From NCBI RefSeq assembly GCF_918797505.1, contig NC_092796.1:60976851-61040850 (forward strand): a stretch of 64,000 nucleotides of DNA. The letters are read 5' to 3'. This DNA comes from Bemisia tabaci. Taxonomy: Eukaryota; Arthropoda; Insecta; Hemiptera; Aleyrodidae. The notes beneath the pieces are model-generated. The model ran no database searches, was not told the DNA's origin, and saw only the letters and a program-made list of their open reading frames with translations. Numbering within the stretch: position 1 is the first letter of the stretch; each line of letters starts with the position of its first letter. The translations under genes were made by a program, and so were the position numbers. Shown here piece by piece: positions 1-9,855 of the stretch.

Positions 1-246
1 TCTAAGGAAGAACCCCGTATCAACATTCCAGAGTTGCCACAATTCTTTCGATAAAATGTTCATTTTTCTGGAAAGTAATGAATATTTTCCCTTGAAATTT
101 TTAGGAACTTTAGGTGAAATTGCATACAAAATTTTCTGAAAAATCGAGAGAAAAATATTCATAAATTTGCCAGGAAATTCGTGTTTTACCAAAGGAAATT
201 TGGCAACGCTTCAAGGTTCATACGGCGTTCTTCCTTAGCACGGCAG
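1..246. repeat. Family A miniature inverted-repeat element, cut by the window start
   Basis: About 250-bp non-coding element. It begins inside the left tip (CTAAGGAAGAACCCCGTATC) and ends with the inverted form (GGCGTTCTTCCTTAGCACGG then CAG). The arms pair over roughly 40 bp, including the TTGCCA/TGGCAA core, and the interior is AT-rich. The same structure recurs about 14 times in the window, which defines the family. No open reading frame is expected; it must depend on a transposase encoded elsewhere. Confidence 0.8.
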
Positions 247-263
247 TTCTGTGCTCCGCTATT

Positions 264-517
264 CTGCCGCTCTAAGGAAAAGCGCCGTATAAACATTCAA
301 GAATTGCCAAATTTTCTCCGATAAAATGTTTATTTTAAAGGGGAGTTAAGAGCACTTCCTCTTAAAATTTGCAGATAATTTAGATTTGATTGTGAATAAA
401 ATTCTCTGAAAATTTGGAGGAAAAATATTCACACATTTTCCGGAAAATTCGTCATTTATATTAGGAAATTTGGCAACGTCTGGAGGCTTACACGGCGTTC
501 TTCTTTGGTACCGGCAG
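264..517. repeat. Family A miniature inverted-repeat element
   Basis: Second family A copy, 17 bp after the first. Left tip CTGCCGCTCTAAGG, right tip CTTTGGTACCGGCAG, with the conserved ATTGCCAAATTT / AAATTTGGCAAC arm segments. The flanks TATT and GATT are a possible imperfect 4-bp target duplication. The minus-strand 131-residue reading frame over 346-741 runs through this repeat into flanking DNA and is not a gene. Confidence 0.82.
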
Positions 518-1137
518 GATTCTCTCAACTCATTCAAATTGAGCTCGATGCAGATTCCTTGCTCACAACTAATCATTTTGAATCGCAATGGAATTACAGG
601 ATAAAACACTAGTGCCACTTTATAGCATCTTAAGGGGTTTTGTTTGAATAAAAGTTGTTTGGAGAGAAAGCCGGGATTGAAAACGAAAAATCTAGAATCA
701 AACCGAAAGAGAAAAACGTGTTTAGAGACGAACCTGACCAAAAATAAACTGAAGTCAAAATTGAATGAAACATTTCAAGAGCATTGCTTCTCGCTTAACA
801 AAGACAAGAACAAACGCGCATTTCAAAAGTAGTCGTATAGTAGAAGTCGTATAGTATATAGAAGTCGTAGTAGTCGTAGTACTTAATAAAATTAATTAAT
901 TTACTTAACTTCAAAGGTTATTGTTTAAAACTCAAGTTAATAAAAAAAAGCGATTTCTGATACGCGTTCTCGGAAACGCTTATCATATAAGAAAAATTAA
1001 TACCCTCAATAATTTTTATTTGTATGTATGCTCATTTACTATTTTACTCTCATTTTGGAAAAAAAAACTTTCCAGATACAAGAGATGAGTAGTAAACAAG
1101 ACGTTGAATAGTTTTCCATTCGAATAACAAAGTTTGA
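518..1137. other. Unassigned AT-rich DNA with a short GTCGTA-rich simple repeat
   Basis: No gene or mobile element recognised. At about 829-882 there is a degenerate simple repeat built from TAGTCGTA / AGAAGTCGTA units. The rest is AT-rich. Confidence 0.5.
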
Positions 1138-1345
1138 CAGGGACTCTGCAACGTCGCAAACCGAGATGAGTGGTCAGGTAGATTCACCATCCATGTGGCA
1201 TGAGTATTCCCTTTACAGGTAGGCACTCTCTATGCAAAGATAGGGAGCAAATACATTGACTTTATTTGGGAACTCTCAAACTGAAAACACGGCAACCCTG
1301 CATCTTTGCATGGAGAGTTTTTCTTGATGTAAAGGTGGACTCTCA
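1138..1345. repeat. Family B fragment with a small foldback
   Basis: Begins with GACTCTGCAACGTCGCAAAC, a motif also seen at 30296 (GAGTCCGCAACGTTGCAAAC) and, inverted, near 9060. Inside, CACTCTCTATGCAAAGAT near 1227 is matched by an inverted copy near 1302-1320, giving an imperfect foldback. A segment like CATTGACTTTATTTGGGAACT recurs near 39276. This is a degraded repeat, with no coding content. Confidence 0.45.
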
Positions 1346-2805
1346 GAATAGCGCGGGATATCACCTCCATTTTGGCCTCAACTTGATAGCCTTTTTTGAG
1401 CTTGGGAGTCGATTTCAGAGAAAACCCGTGGCACCATCGTGTTTCTCGCGAATTTTTACATAAGAATCAATAGTCAAATCGCAAATTCCTCACACATGCA
1501 ACATCTCCATTGTATTTTCTGATTGCAAAATGAGGTGCAATTGAAATAATAGCCGAGGAAAATGGGAAGAAGACGCTTTTTGTGACCCGCAGTTGAAACA
1601 ATCGGAAACAAGAGCGTGGCTTCTCCGCTCGGTGACTGAGCCTACCTTCCCTCAGGCAGTGATTAGGAAGAAAAATGATTGAATATTATTCGGATTTTAC
1701 CGGTTAACGCCATTAATTTAATTACGAGGCATGCAGGGATGTTAACGCGATGACAAGTCGCGTAGCGCGTTCGCCATCGGCAGTTGCCATCGACATGCTC
1801 CAATCTCCAATCTCCAATCTGGCTCCCCACGTAACCATATAATTTAATTAATATAAACCACATCCTATCTCAAAACCGTCCCCGAAATTCGGCCTCCTCT
1901 TGACTCCCCATCCCCCCTGTAGCCCCCGGCGGCCCCGGCTCTACTTTACGACATCAGCAATTTTAATCGCGTTCGATTCAAGTAGCAGCAGCAGCAGCTA
2001 TATAGCGACGTAGAGCGACGAGGAGGGACCGACGGCTGGCGCAGAGTACAGAGTGCCGGAATATTGAAATATTAGTGAATGCATTAGAGCCTCCCACGTT
2101 GTCGCCACTCGAGCATATCCATGAAATTTAAGCTTACTATCAAAATTATATCAATGGCTTAATCTAAACCTGTCCCATCAGGATGCGGTTAAATTAATTT
2201 CCTTTAATGGACCACTAGACAAGGCACGACTTTAAGCATTCTATTACATGTTCCTCGACCAAAATTTCACGTGAAGCACGATTCGCAGAACGGAAAGCAC
2301 TCAAATCAATTCTTAGCATTTTTATTTAAATTCTCGCTCACAAGAATAACAATAATAGTCTTTTAAAATCAAACAACAGCCTTAGCAGGCTTCTCCAGAG
2401 ACAGCATTCCTTCTCCAACGTTGAGGTCGCCAGGGTTTCTTAGCGCGATTTGTCTGAAGTAGACTTTAGCATTTTCATGAGCGGGAGGGTTGAATTTACG
2501 CGTCAAGAAACATTAAATATCTTAGTTAGGAGTTAGTTTCAGTAATTTTCGTAACGCGAGTCGTGTTTTTCGTAAAATTTTAGTCAGGAATCACACGTCA
2601 GAATCCTTAAATTCATACTTTCTCTACCGATCCATTGTAAATGTCTTTTAAATTCCAACGGAAATGCTTTCCATCATAATGTGCACAAAATACATTTTTA
2701 TGAAGAAAAAAGAAGCGAGAGAAATAAATGATTCAACGATATTGAAGCCAATTAGGAAAAATGAATAAAAGTCAGTCCACAAGTTTGTGTGTTCAAACTG
2801 CACCT
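1346..2805. other. Unassigned; includes a GC-richer stretch with a short CAG repeat
   Basis: No gene recognised. About 1880-2060 is clearly richer in GC than its surroundings and carries a short (AGC)n run near 1984-1998 followed by purine-rich GACG repeats. This could be part of a host regulatory region or exon, but nothing proves it. The remainder, 2061-2805, is AT-rich and featureless to me. Confidence 0.4.
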
Positions 2806-2990
2806 TACTGAGAAAAATCGAATTGATTGATTCATTAACGAAAAATAATTAAGATTCCGCCGGGTAGCTAATTTCAAGCAGCACGGTCATGCTTATTTCA
2901 AGCTATACGTTTCTTGGCGGCAAATTTAAGATTTTTTCCAGCTTGCTTCAAGCTGAATTTGATTTGTTTCAAGCTACTTTTTTTCCGGTG
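2806..2990. repeat. CAC-tip palindromic element
   Basis: Left tip TACTGAGAAAAATCG, right tip (inverted) CACCGGAAAAAAAGTAGC, matching the CAC-N-(N)-A6 tips shared by many elements here. The interior repeats TTTCAAGCTA-type units. The flanks CT and CA match only partly. The right tip is the stronger evidence. Confidence 0.55.
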
Positions 2991-3394
2991 CACGTAAAAA
3001 AGTACGGACAGAATGCCACACGAAACGAAGATAAACAACGCATGGATGAAACGTCGTAAAAACATCATTTCAACATAGTGAATAAGGACCATTTAATGTT
3101 TTTACTCACCACTATTTCACCGTAGTTTACGAGCGAGAATGATTGTAAATTATTACGTTTCTTTACCTGAAACAGAAAAGAGGAATTTAAAATTAAAATC
3201 GGAGGAAATTGAATTAAAGTCGGAAATCAAGAATAAGAAATTGAATGGATGGTACCACGCATTTTGAAAGCCGTGTCCTTATAGTCTAAGAGCCAGCTGC
3301 ATTTTTGGCGCCACTACTCCGTCACGCTTGAAACTTTGTGGAGACATAGTTCTGACCTCTCTAGTAACGGATTGGGCAATATCAGATTTCAAAA

Positions 3395-3835
3395 GTGGTT
3401 CCTCTGGCCGCTGCGCCCCCCGAAAAATGGAAAAAAGCGTGCGATGAAAGAGCCACTTTTCGGCTCCTGAAAAGTACTTTGACGTTGTTTCGTAACCTTT
3501 ATATTGTACGAACGTATAGTTTAGGTACATATAAACTCTGTATTAGCCCGGCAGACGAATTCGAGTTCATACGGCTGATCGGAAGACCCCAAAAATGGCT
3601 CTTCCATGCAAAAAAATCGAAAGAAAGAGCCACTTTTTGGCTCCTGAAAAGTGCTTGCACGTTGTTTTTAAACCTTTATATTGTACGCACGTATAGTTTG
3701 GATACATATAAACTTAATTCTAGCCCGGCAGACGATTTCGAGTTCATGCGGCCGATCGCCAGGCCCCCAAAATGCGATAAAATCGAACGGTAGAGCCACT
3801 TTTCGGCTCCTGAAAAGTATTTTGATACATTTGAT
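3395..3835 (+). repeat. Tandem repeat, about 2.5 units of 166-177 bp, each with a hairpin
   Basis: The segment GAGCCACTTTTCGGCTCCTG starts at 3450, 3627 (one mismatch) and 3793, so the period is 177 then 166 bp. Units also share ACCTTTATATTGTACG, the AGCCCGGCAGACGA block and a GAGTTCAT-CGG-GATCG block. GAGCC-N6-GGCTC forms a small hairpin in every unit. The 132-residue plus-strand reading frame (3395-3793) is simply this array translated: its protein also repeats, and it resembles no family I know. Confidence 0.8.
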
Positions 3836-4189
3836 CGACAATAAAGATAAGTGTTGAGTTACCAGGGACCCTCTGACAGATGAAATTTCGGGATTTATCT
3901 GCAAGATTACTCACGAGACCTAAAATGATTGTTCCGCTCTTTGAATGTTGTAGGAGAAATACTGACAAGTTTAAAAAACAGCCTCAAGTTCCAAGAATTA
4001 TCCGAAATTGCGTCGATTTGGCCCTGCTACACTGATGATTGGGCTTTTAAAGTGATTCGTTCTCCGCGGCCGCACTAGGAGGTATCTTTTCTTAGTGAAG
4101 GCGTTTCTTATGCGTTTACACTCTTCACCAAAAAATTATATTGAGGGATCAAATCTGAGCGACACCTAATTGGTAATATAGAGCGGAGC

Positions 4190-4560
4190 ATTGCGAGTTC
4201 ACGCCTCGCGCCATCGCTCCTTCAGTTTTGCAGATGCAACACGGACATCCATCAAGTACGAATAATTGTATCTCTGCGCCGTCATCAACCCGCACCCTTT
4301 CCCTTGCACTGTTTACATGTTGCGTTGGTTTTGTTTTTCTATTTGTCGTGGTGCTTCAAGGGCTACACGAGCAACTAAGCCGAAGATGAGACAGACGTAT
4401 TTCAACCTAGTTTTTTTTTTTTACTTTTCTCCGGTCCGAACGACGCGACGCCTCACTGGCAACATCGAGAGAAGCTTTGCGAGTTCACGCCTCGCGCCTT
4501 CAATTTTACAGATGCAACACGGACATCCATGAAGCACAACTAGTTGTGATGGCACTAGAA
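4190..4560 (+). repeat. Family I repeat, two direct units
   Basis: Two direct copies of a unit containing TGCGAGTTCACGCCTCGCGC followed by GATGCAACACGGACATCCAT. The latter starts at about 4223 and 4512, a spacing near 289 bp. Inverted relatives occur at 33715-34075 and 61290-61435. It is of unknown origin and no coding capacity is evident. Confidence 0.65.
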
Positions 4561-4650
4561 TAAAAAGTGCCTCAATGAAAATGTGCCATACGAAATATTT
4601 ATGGAAATTAGGGAAAAACTGTACGTGAAGAGTACTGGTTCCCGCGCAAA

Positions 4651-5496
4651 AGGTCTGTGCAAAACGCAAATCCGCCCACCCTCAGATTTCAACCAAACTT
4701 CGGATTTTGATAGGCCTATATGCCAATAGTAATCCCTGAAAATTTCAGCCCCCAAAAATAATTACAAGAGGGGGGGCGGGGGGTCAAAGTTGGAAAATCG
4801 TGCAAAATTCAAACTGCTATATTTCGGCGACGGTTACAGCTTTTTGAATGCGGTTTGGACCAAAAAACGCAGAATTGTATGTAGTTTCTATTTCATGTAT
4901 CGTTTGTTACAAAATTTCAACGCAACGTTGCCATTTTTGCAATTTTTTCAATTCTTATTAAATTTTGACCCCTTAAATTTGGCAACATTGTAAATAGCAA
5001 AAAACGTCATCTCGCGATTTTGACCAAAATAAGATATGTTGTTCTCAATGCAATTCCCTACAAAACAGCACAAGTCGCATACTGGGGAAACGATTGGTTC
5101 GCAAGTTACAGCTTCTCAAAGTTGCGCACCTCGAGGTTGTTGCGCGCTGCGCATGGTATTAGCGCGCCTTGCCTCGAACTACAGCGACTTATTCACGGTT
5201 TAAAAACGCTTAGACGCTTTCATATGTTCTATTCTACTGTATTTTTCATTAGAAAACGAGAAAAGGTCCACGGGTACCAAAAGAAGGGGGGAGGGAGCCG
5301 TAAATGATAGCCTTTTTTTACGCTTTTCGCAATATTTTTAACTCAAACGAGCGGAATTAGGGCTCCTTGCACCCCCCCCCCCCCTTTTTAACTCACGCGT
5401 TCTCTTTTCTCAGTTTTCTAAGGCAAAAATGATGTATAATTAAATGCAACATCTGAAAATAGAAAGGTGTACCCGCTTGGCGACCGAACCCTGCAC
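4651..5496 (+). repeat. Left terminal inverted repeat of the DDE/SWIM transposon
   Basis: Inverted match to 7969-8814 from the AGGTCTGTGC tip through to CCGAACCCTGCAC. It contains G/C homopolymer tracts (4771-4783 and 5378-5394) present at the mirror positions of the other arm. The 95-residue reading frame at 5020-5307 also appears in the opposite arm only because the arms are copies, so it is not evidence of a gene. Confidence 0.92.
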
Positions 5497-5899
5497 AAAC
5501 AGTAGAATTTGCATGAATGGACACACTTGAAATTCTTATTTTCTTCAGGAGCTATTTCTGAAGTATTTTTAAAATTTTTAAACTATATCGATTCATCGAT
5601 TTTCGACAATATCGCAGTATTGTATTTTTCTGTGAACACTGAACGATTTGGTAGGATTGGCTACCTTACACTGCATAGGGCGCGCGATCATTGATGGACC
5701 GCGGAGTTAGGAGATTGCGAATCCTTATCTGATCTATGGGTATTATTTTAATCAATCGTGAAGATAGATTAGCACAACACCGATGATAACATGCACATTG
5801 CAAATTGTAATAACACCTGTTTAAACTGATCAATTAGTTGACCTCTATCTTTCGATCGAGCCGGGTTATTTTCTTAAATCCTGTCATTTTTCTTTTACG
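5497..5899 (+). promoter_or_regulatory. Internal 5' flank of the transposase gene, probable promoter region
   Basis: A unique 403-bp AT-rich segment between the left inverted repeat and the transposase ATG. It must hold the promoter and 5' leader if transcription starts inside the element, but no clear TATA or initiator motif can be singled out by eye. The ATG lies in the context TTTTACGATGAGT. It contains a short perfect palindrome-like ATCGATTCATCGAT at about 5587-5600. Confidence 0.35.
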
Positions 5900-7870
5900 A
5901 TGAGTGGTAATGTACAAACATGCGTTGAGTGTAAAGTCTCGTTAGAGAAAAAAAGTCGTAAAGACAAAGTTTGCCGAAGTGGACAGTGGTTTTGTTTAAA
6001 ATGTAGTGCGGAATTTCTCAGGAAATCGTCGGAAGTCGCGGAAAAACCCCCTGAAAAAGTGACAATTGGCTTTAAGTCTCCCTCCGTTAAAACTCACCGT
6101 AAATGTATTTTTGATTGCTCAGATTCATTAGATTCAGGTAATTTAATTTTTTTGAACAAACAGCTGAGAAGTGCAATTTTTTTTGAGTATAAGTTCATTA
6201 TACGAGAGGGCAGTCGGTGTTGTGCTCATCATTTCACAAACGGTGTTTTGGATCCTTTATTTCTATCCGGTTTCATTGATAAATGCTCTGAGTCTTCTTC
6301 TTTTAGTGCAGGTGAAATTGAGGAGTTATTGTCAATAACGTGCAAATACCACAATTCATCCTCCGGAAAGTCAAGTGATAGTGCGACAGGGTTTTTTTTA
6401 AAACTTTCCGACCATGACATTCAGGTATGGACCGGCCTAAATAAATTGCAGTTCGAGACTCTACTCGAGTATATACCTGAAAAAGATGACTGTGTTTTGG
6501 GTGCTTATTTGATGTACTTGTACGCTGGAATTACTCAAGAGCAAATAGCAACAATTTTAAACATATCACGAAGCACAGTTAGCCGTAAAATTACTGAATG
6601 CAGGCAACATTTAAACGATAGTTTTGTACCGGTGTACTTAGGGAATTTTTTGCGCGAACAAATTCGAGCCGAACAATCTAATATATCTCGTGTTTTAAAT
6701 TGTGTGAAGGAAGGAGATGACACTTTAATCACTATTTGGGACGGTACTTATTTGTTTTTACATAAAAGTTTAAACTTTAGGTTTCAGCGTCAGACTTTCG
6801 GGGGCCAAAAAAAGAGAAATTATGTAAAACCCATGATAGTGACAACAACAAATGGGTTGATTCTTGAAGTACTAGGTCCTGATGAATTGTATGCAGGAAA
6901 TGTCTCCGATGCAGATATTTTGAAAAACATTATAAAGACTGACTTTTTTAAGAAACTCTTCAAGCCAGGTGATATCTTTATTTTAGATCGTGGTTTTGAG
7001 CGAGTAAAAGATGACCTTGAAGCACTAGGATTCAAAGTAACGATCCCTTGCCTAAAAAGGGATAATTCTCAGCTCACTACTTTAGAAGCTAACCAGAGTC
7101 GAGTTTGTACAAAGCAGCGGTGGGTTGTAGAGGTTGTAAATAGTAGTTTAAAGCGGTTTAAGTACTTGCGTTCGGTGATTCCCTCTCAATCATATCCATA
7201 TCTATACACGGATGTTCGAATCGCAGCAGCTATCCACAATAATTTTTTCCAAAGGCTTTACAGCGACGAAGATGATTCTTCTGTGGCTACTTGCATGTTA
7301 GCGAATTTGGAAAAAGAAAATATTCTCCAAAAGGTCGTCGAATGTGAATCATTGGTGAGGAAGTACAAGAACTTCGAGAAATTATCAGAGGCCCATCTTC
7401 AAGATTTTCCGATCTGGGAAAGCAGTGACTTTAAACCATTCTGTGGAACTTATCAGCTTTCATTAGCACGCTCTTACATCGGGGATCATTTATACTCGGG
7501 AAAATATGAATTTCAAGTGTGCAAAGACTCTTACATGCCTAGTTTTTCTAATTACGGATTTACAGTGAAAAAATCACAATTTTTGAAGTGTAAACTGCTG
7601 TCTCGCCATAAATCGAATAAAGTTTATTCTATATTTATTTTAATTGATTTAAAAAAACGTTCGTCAGAATCGATTATCGGTAACTACTGTACGTGCAAAA
7701 ACGGTGCTCGCACTATTGGTACATGCGCTCATATCATCGCTATCATTTGGTATCTTGGATACGGCAGATATCAACAGAATTTTAAAGGCCCATCGGATTT
7801 TCTGAATAGATGTTTCCCTCTAGGAAAACCATCATCTGTAGAAACTGATGAGGAAGAAGATGACGAGTAA
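5900..7870 (+). CDS. DDE transposase with N-terminal Cys clusters, HTH and C-terminal SWIM zinc finger
   Basis: 656 residues, one uninterrupted reading frame. Residues 8-35 carry two CxxC pairs (C8/C11, C32/C35), and 69-111 have a C-x3-C...C-x2-H-like arrangement, so the N-terminus probably binds zinc and possibly the transposon ends. Residues about 178-240 form a helix-turn-helix (GITQEQIATILNISRSTVSR) of the kind preceding the DDE_Tnp_4 catalytic domain. Candidate catalytic acids are D281 (IWDGTYLFLHK), D363 (FILDRGF) and E411 (RWVVEVVNSSLKRFK), spaced 82 and 48 residues. Residues 597-611 fit a SWIM finger, C-x-C-x9-C-x-H, followed by IIAIIWYLGYGR. The protein ends in an acidic tail. The expected role is nuclear cut-and-paste transposition of the surrounding element. 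All three acids are present and no frameshift is seen, so it may be active. The start at 5900 is the first ATG of the frame and precedes the Cys pairs. Family membership is confident; biochemical activity is inferred. Confidence 0.93.
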   Translation: MSGNVQTCVECKVSLEKKSRKDKVCRSGQWFCLKCSAEFLRKSSEVAEKPPEKVTIGFKSPSVKTHRKCIFDCSDSLDSGNLIFLNKQLRSAIFFEYKFIIREGSRCCAHHFTNGVLDPLFLSGFIDKCSESSSFSAGEIEELLSITCKYHNSSSGKSSDSATGFFLKLSDHDIQVWTGLNKLQFETLLEYIPEKDDCVLGAYLMYLYAGITQEQIATILNISRSTVSRKITECRQHLNDSFVPVYLGNFLREQIRAEQSNISRVLNCVKEGDDTLITIWDGTYLFLHKSLNFRFQRQTFGGQKKRNYVKPMIVTTTNGLILEVLGPDELYAGNVSDADILKNIIKTDFFKKLFKPGDIFILDRGFERVKDDLEALGFKVTIPCLKRDNSQLTTLEANQSRVCTKQRWVVEVVNSSLKRFKYLRSVIPSQSYPYLYTDVRIAAAIHNNFFQRLYSDEDDSSVATCMLANLEKENILQKVVECESLVRKYKNFEKLSEAHLQDFPIWESSDFKPFCGTYQLSLARSYIGDHLYSGKYEFQVCKDSYMPSFSNYGFTVKKSQFLKCKLLSRHKSNKVYSIFILIDLKKRSSESIIGNYCTCKNGARTIGTCAHIIAIIWYLGYGRYQQNFKGPSDFLNRCFPLGKPSSVETDEEEDDE

Positions 7871-7968
7871 GATGTTTAGGTAAGCCAAACTATAAACATA
7901 GTTATGTTATTTCGTTTCGTCATGGAACAATTACCATCAATTTTTGGTTGTGTATTTGTTATTTTTGG
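7871..7968 (+). other. Short 3' flank of the transposase gene
   Basis: 98 bp between the stop codon and the right inverted repeat. No canonical AATAAA is visible here, so polyadenylation may be signalled within the right repeat or by a variant such as TATAAA at about 7901. Confidence 0.3.
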
Positions 7969-8814
7969 TGCTGGGTTCGGTCGCCAAGCGGGTACACCTT
8001 TCTATTTTCAGATGTTGCATTTAATTATACATCATTTTTGCCTTAGAAAACTGAGAAAAGAGAACGCGTGAGTTAAAAAGGGGGGGGGGGGTGCAAGGAG
8101 CCCTAATTCCGCTCGTTTGAGTTAAAAATATTGCGAAAAGCGTAAAAAAAGGCTATCATTTACGGCTCCCCCCCCCTTCTTTTGGTACCCGTGGACCTTT
8201 TCTCGTTTTCTAATGAAAAATACAGTAGAATAGAACATATGAAAGCGTCTAAGCGTTTTTAAACCGTGAATAAGTCGCTGTAGTTCGAGGCAAGGCGCGC
8301 TAATACCATGCGCAGCGCGCAACAACCTCGAGGTGCGCAACTTTGAGAAGCTGTAACTTGCGAACCAATCGTTTCCCCAGTATGCGACTTGTGCTGTTTT
8401 GTAGGGAATTGCATTGAGAACAACATATCTTATTTTGGTCAAAATCGCGAGATGACGTTTTTTGCTATTTACAATGTTGCCAAATTTAAGGGGTCAAAAT
8501 TTGATAAGAATTGAAAAAATTGCAAAAATGGCAACGTTGCGTTGAAATTTTGTAACAAACGATACATGAAATAGAAACTACATACAATTCTGCGTTTTTT
8601 GGTCCAAACCGCATTCAAAAAGCTGTAACCGTTGCCGAGATATAGCAGTTTGAATTTTGCACGATTTTCCAACTTTGACCCCCCGCCCCCCCTCTTGTAA
8701 TTATTTTTGGGGGCTGAAATTTTCAGGGATTACTATTGGCATATAGGCCTATCAAAATCCGAAGTTTGGTTGAAATCTGAGGGTGGGCGGATTTTGCCGT
8801 TTTTGCACAGACCT
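7969..8814 (-). repeat. Right terminal inverted repeat of the DDE/SWIM transposon
   Basis: Reverse-complement partner of 4651-5496. Visible differences are few: for example CTATATTTCGGCGACGG in the left arm versus CTATATCTCGGCAACGG in the right, a small indel near the tip (AAAACGCAAATCC versus AAAAACGGCAAAATCC), and homopolymer length changes. Minus-strand reading frames here (8122-8442, 8469-8672) mirror those in the left arm and are not separate genes. Confidence 0.92.
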
Positions 8815-9051
8815 CTTTAGAATGTCAACTGATTTCCATGCATAATTATTATGATTAAAACAATTCCTGTTTACGCCTAATTACATCAGGCTCCTGAGTT
8901 CCACGCAACACTCATGTGTGTGTATGTATAACCATGCAACTTGGCAAGGTGGATAGACTTCCACATTGCTTTAGCACAAAAATCAAAATAATTCTCATTC
9001 ATAACTCTCATTTTGGGGCGTAGAAGTATAAATCGACGATGTAACTGCTAA
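8815..9051. other. Unassigned AT-rich spacer
   Basis: Right flank of the transposon. Nothing recognised. Confidence 0.3.
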
Positions 9052-9265
9052 ACCTTGGTTTGCAACGTTGGAGATTTCTTTTCATACTTCAATTTTCAAT
9101 TAGGGAACTATTCAACGTCGATTCTTGTTAATTTCCGTGATCTTTCTTCTCTGTGTGAAGAATGTTCTGAGAAAATTTCAAGGGATGATGTTGATTTGTT
9201 CTCCTTGACAAAAATTAGATGAGGGCGGACATTTTGAGACATCACGGACTATATACGTGGTTTGG
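9052..9265 (-). repeat. Family B element
   Basis: Carries TTTGCAACGTTGGAG at one side and TACGTGGTTTGGGAG at the other. Its middle (CTTTCTTCTCTGTGTGAAGAATG ... GATGTTGATTTGTTC) is the reverse complement of 13118-13200, and the outer block matches 13033-13060 in the opposite orientation. It is a dispersed non-coding repeat of unknown class. Confidence 0.55.
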
Positions 9266-9526
9266 GAGTTTTACCTTGCGATACTTTACTGGCAAAGATG
9301 CCATTCCTATTCATATATATAGTAAGGTTGACGTTTCCTTGCCTTGGAAATAATGTGACTTTTATGGTGCATGGTAATCGCATCATCACCATGAAAGCTT
9401 CCTGGCAATTTTTTGCCTTCCATGTAATTTTCATGGAAACTTACTGAAGTTGATGCAATTTACACGTAAACCTACTGATTTCCATGGATATTTATGTACA
9501 CCAGGCATTTCTATGCTAAATTGCAT

Positions 9527-9687
9527 GGGGCCCGTCCCTAAATTACGTAACGCACATTTTTGGCATTTTTGACCTGCCCTCCCCATAGTAACGCTTTTGC
9601 GGCGTAGGTCCCTATCCTTTAACACGTAAAAAAAAATGGCGTGACGCTCTTTCCCCCAAAAGAGTTACATAATTTAGGGACGGCCCC
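9527..9687. repeat. Miniature inverted-repeat element with GGGNCCGTCCCTAAATTA tips
   Basis: Left tip GGGGCCCGTCCCTAAATTAC at 9527; right tip reads TAATTTAGGGACGGCCCC ending at 9687. Arms continue through ACGTAACGC / GAGTTACAT. About 160 bp, non-coding. A half-related segment (GGGTCGTTCATGACGTACGT) occurs at about 25005. The next element inserted exactly at its right edge. Confidence 0.7.
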
Positions 9688-9691
9688 TTGG

Positions 9692-9855
9692 CTCTGGCGA
9701 GGCGTGAGTGATCGATCATCGATATTCTCTCAGTTGAGGCCATGGAAAAGAATCGATTACTAGGGTGCCTGTTGCGAACACCCTGTTTATCGATTCTTTT
9801 CCATAGGTTCAGACGGCAAATCAATCGATGCATCGCAAAGCACGTCATGCCACTA
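9692..9855. mobile_element. hAT-type miniature element, 164 bp, with perfect 8-bp TSD
   Basis: Foldback element whose arms carry AATCGAT and CCATGGAAAAGAATCGAT / ATCGATTCTTTTCCATAGG, with outer blocks GGCGTGAGTGATCGATC and GATGCATCGCAAAGCACGTC. It is flanked on both sides by CCCCTTGG (9684-9691 and 9856-9863). The 8-bp duplication and CAGTGGCG-like tips (seen intact in the 42373 copy) point to hAT mobilisation. Confidence 0.85.

Larger units (their letters stand above)
4651..8814 (+). mobile_element. Complete DNA transposon with 846-bp terminal inverted repeats
   Basis: The element is about 4.16 kb. The outermost shared bases are AGGTCTGTGCAAAA at 4651 and its complement ending at 8814. The arms 4651-5496 and 7969-8814 are near-identical in inverted orientation, differing by scattered substitutions and homopolymer length. 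Between them is one intact transposase gene (5900-7870) with no second gene. I could not identify a convincing target-site duplication: the left flank ends GCGCAAA and the right flank begins CTTTAG. Intact coding sequence plus near-identical arms suggest recent activity or arm homogenisation. The transposase places it with IS5-type DDE elements (the Harbinger/ISL2EU neighbourhood); the exact superfamily is inferred, not proven. Confidence 0.88.

Noticed and set aside
3395..3793. 132-residue frame with internal repeats, suggestive of a repeat protein
   Set aside because: The DNA itself is a tandem array; the protein repeat is a by-product.
4651..4664. Idea that the DDE/SWIM transposon mobilises the CAC-tip palindromes
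   Set aside because: Its tips (AGGTCTGTGCAAAA) do not match CAC-N-(N)-A6, and no shared subterminal block was found.
5020..5307. 95-residue frame also found at 8122-8442 on the other strand, looking like a conserved duplicated gene
   Set aside because: It lies in the two inverted arms of the transposon, so identity is explained by the arms. It has no domain and is interrupted by a G tract of variable length.
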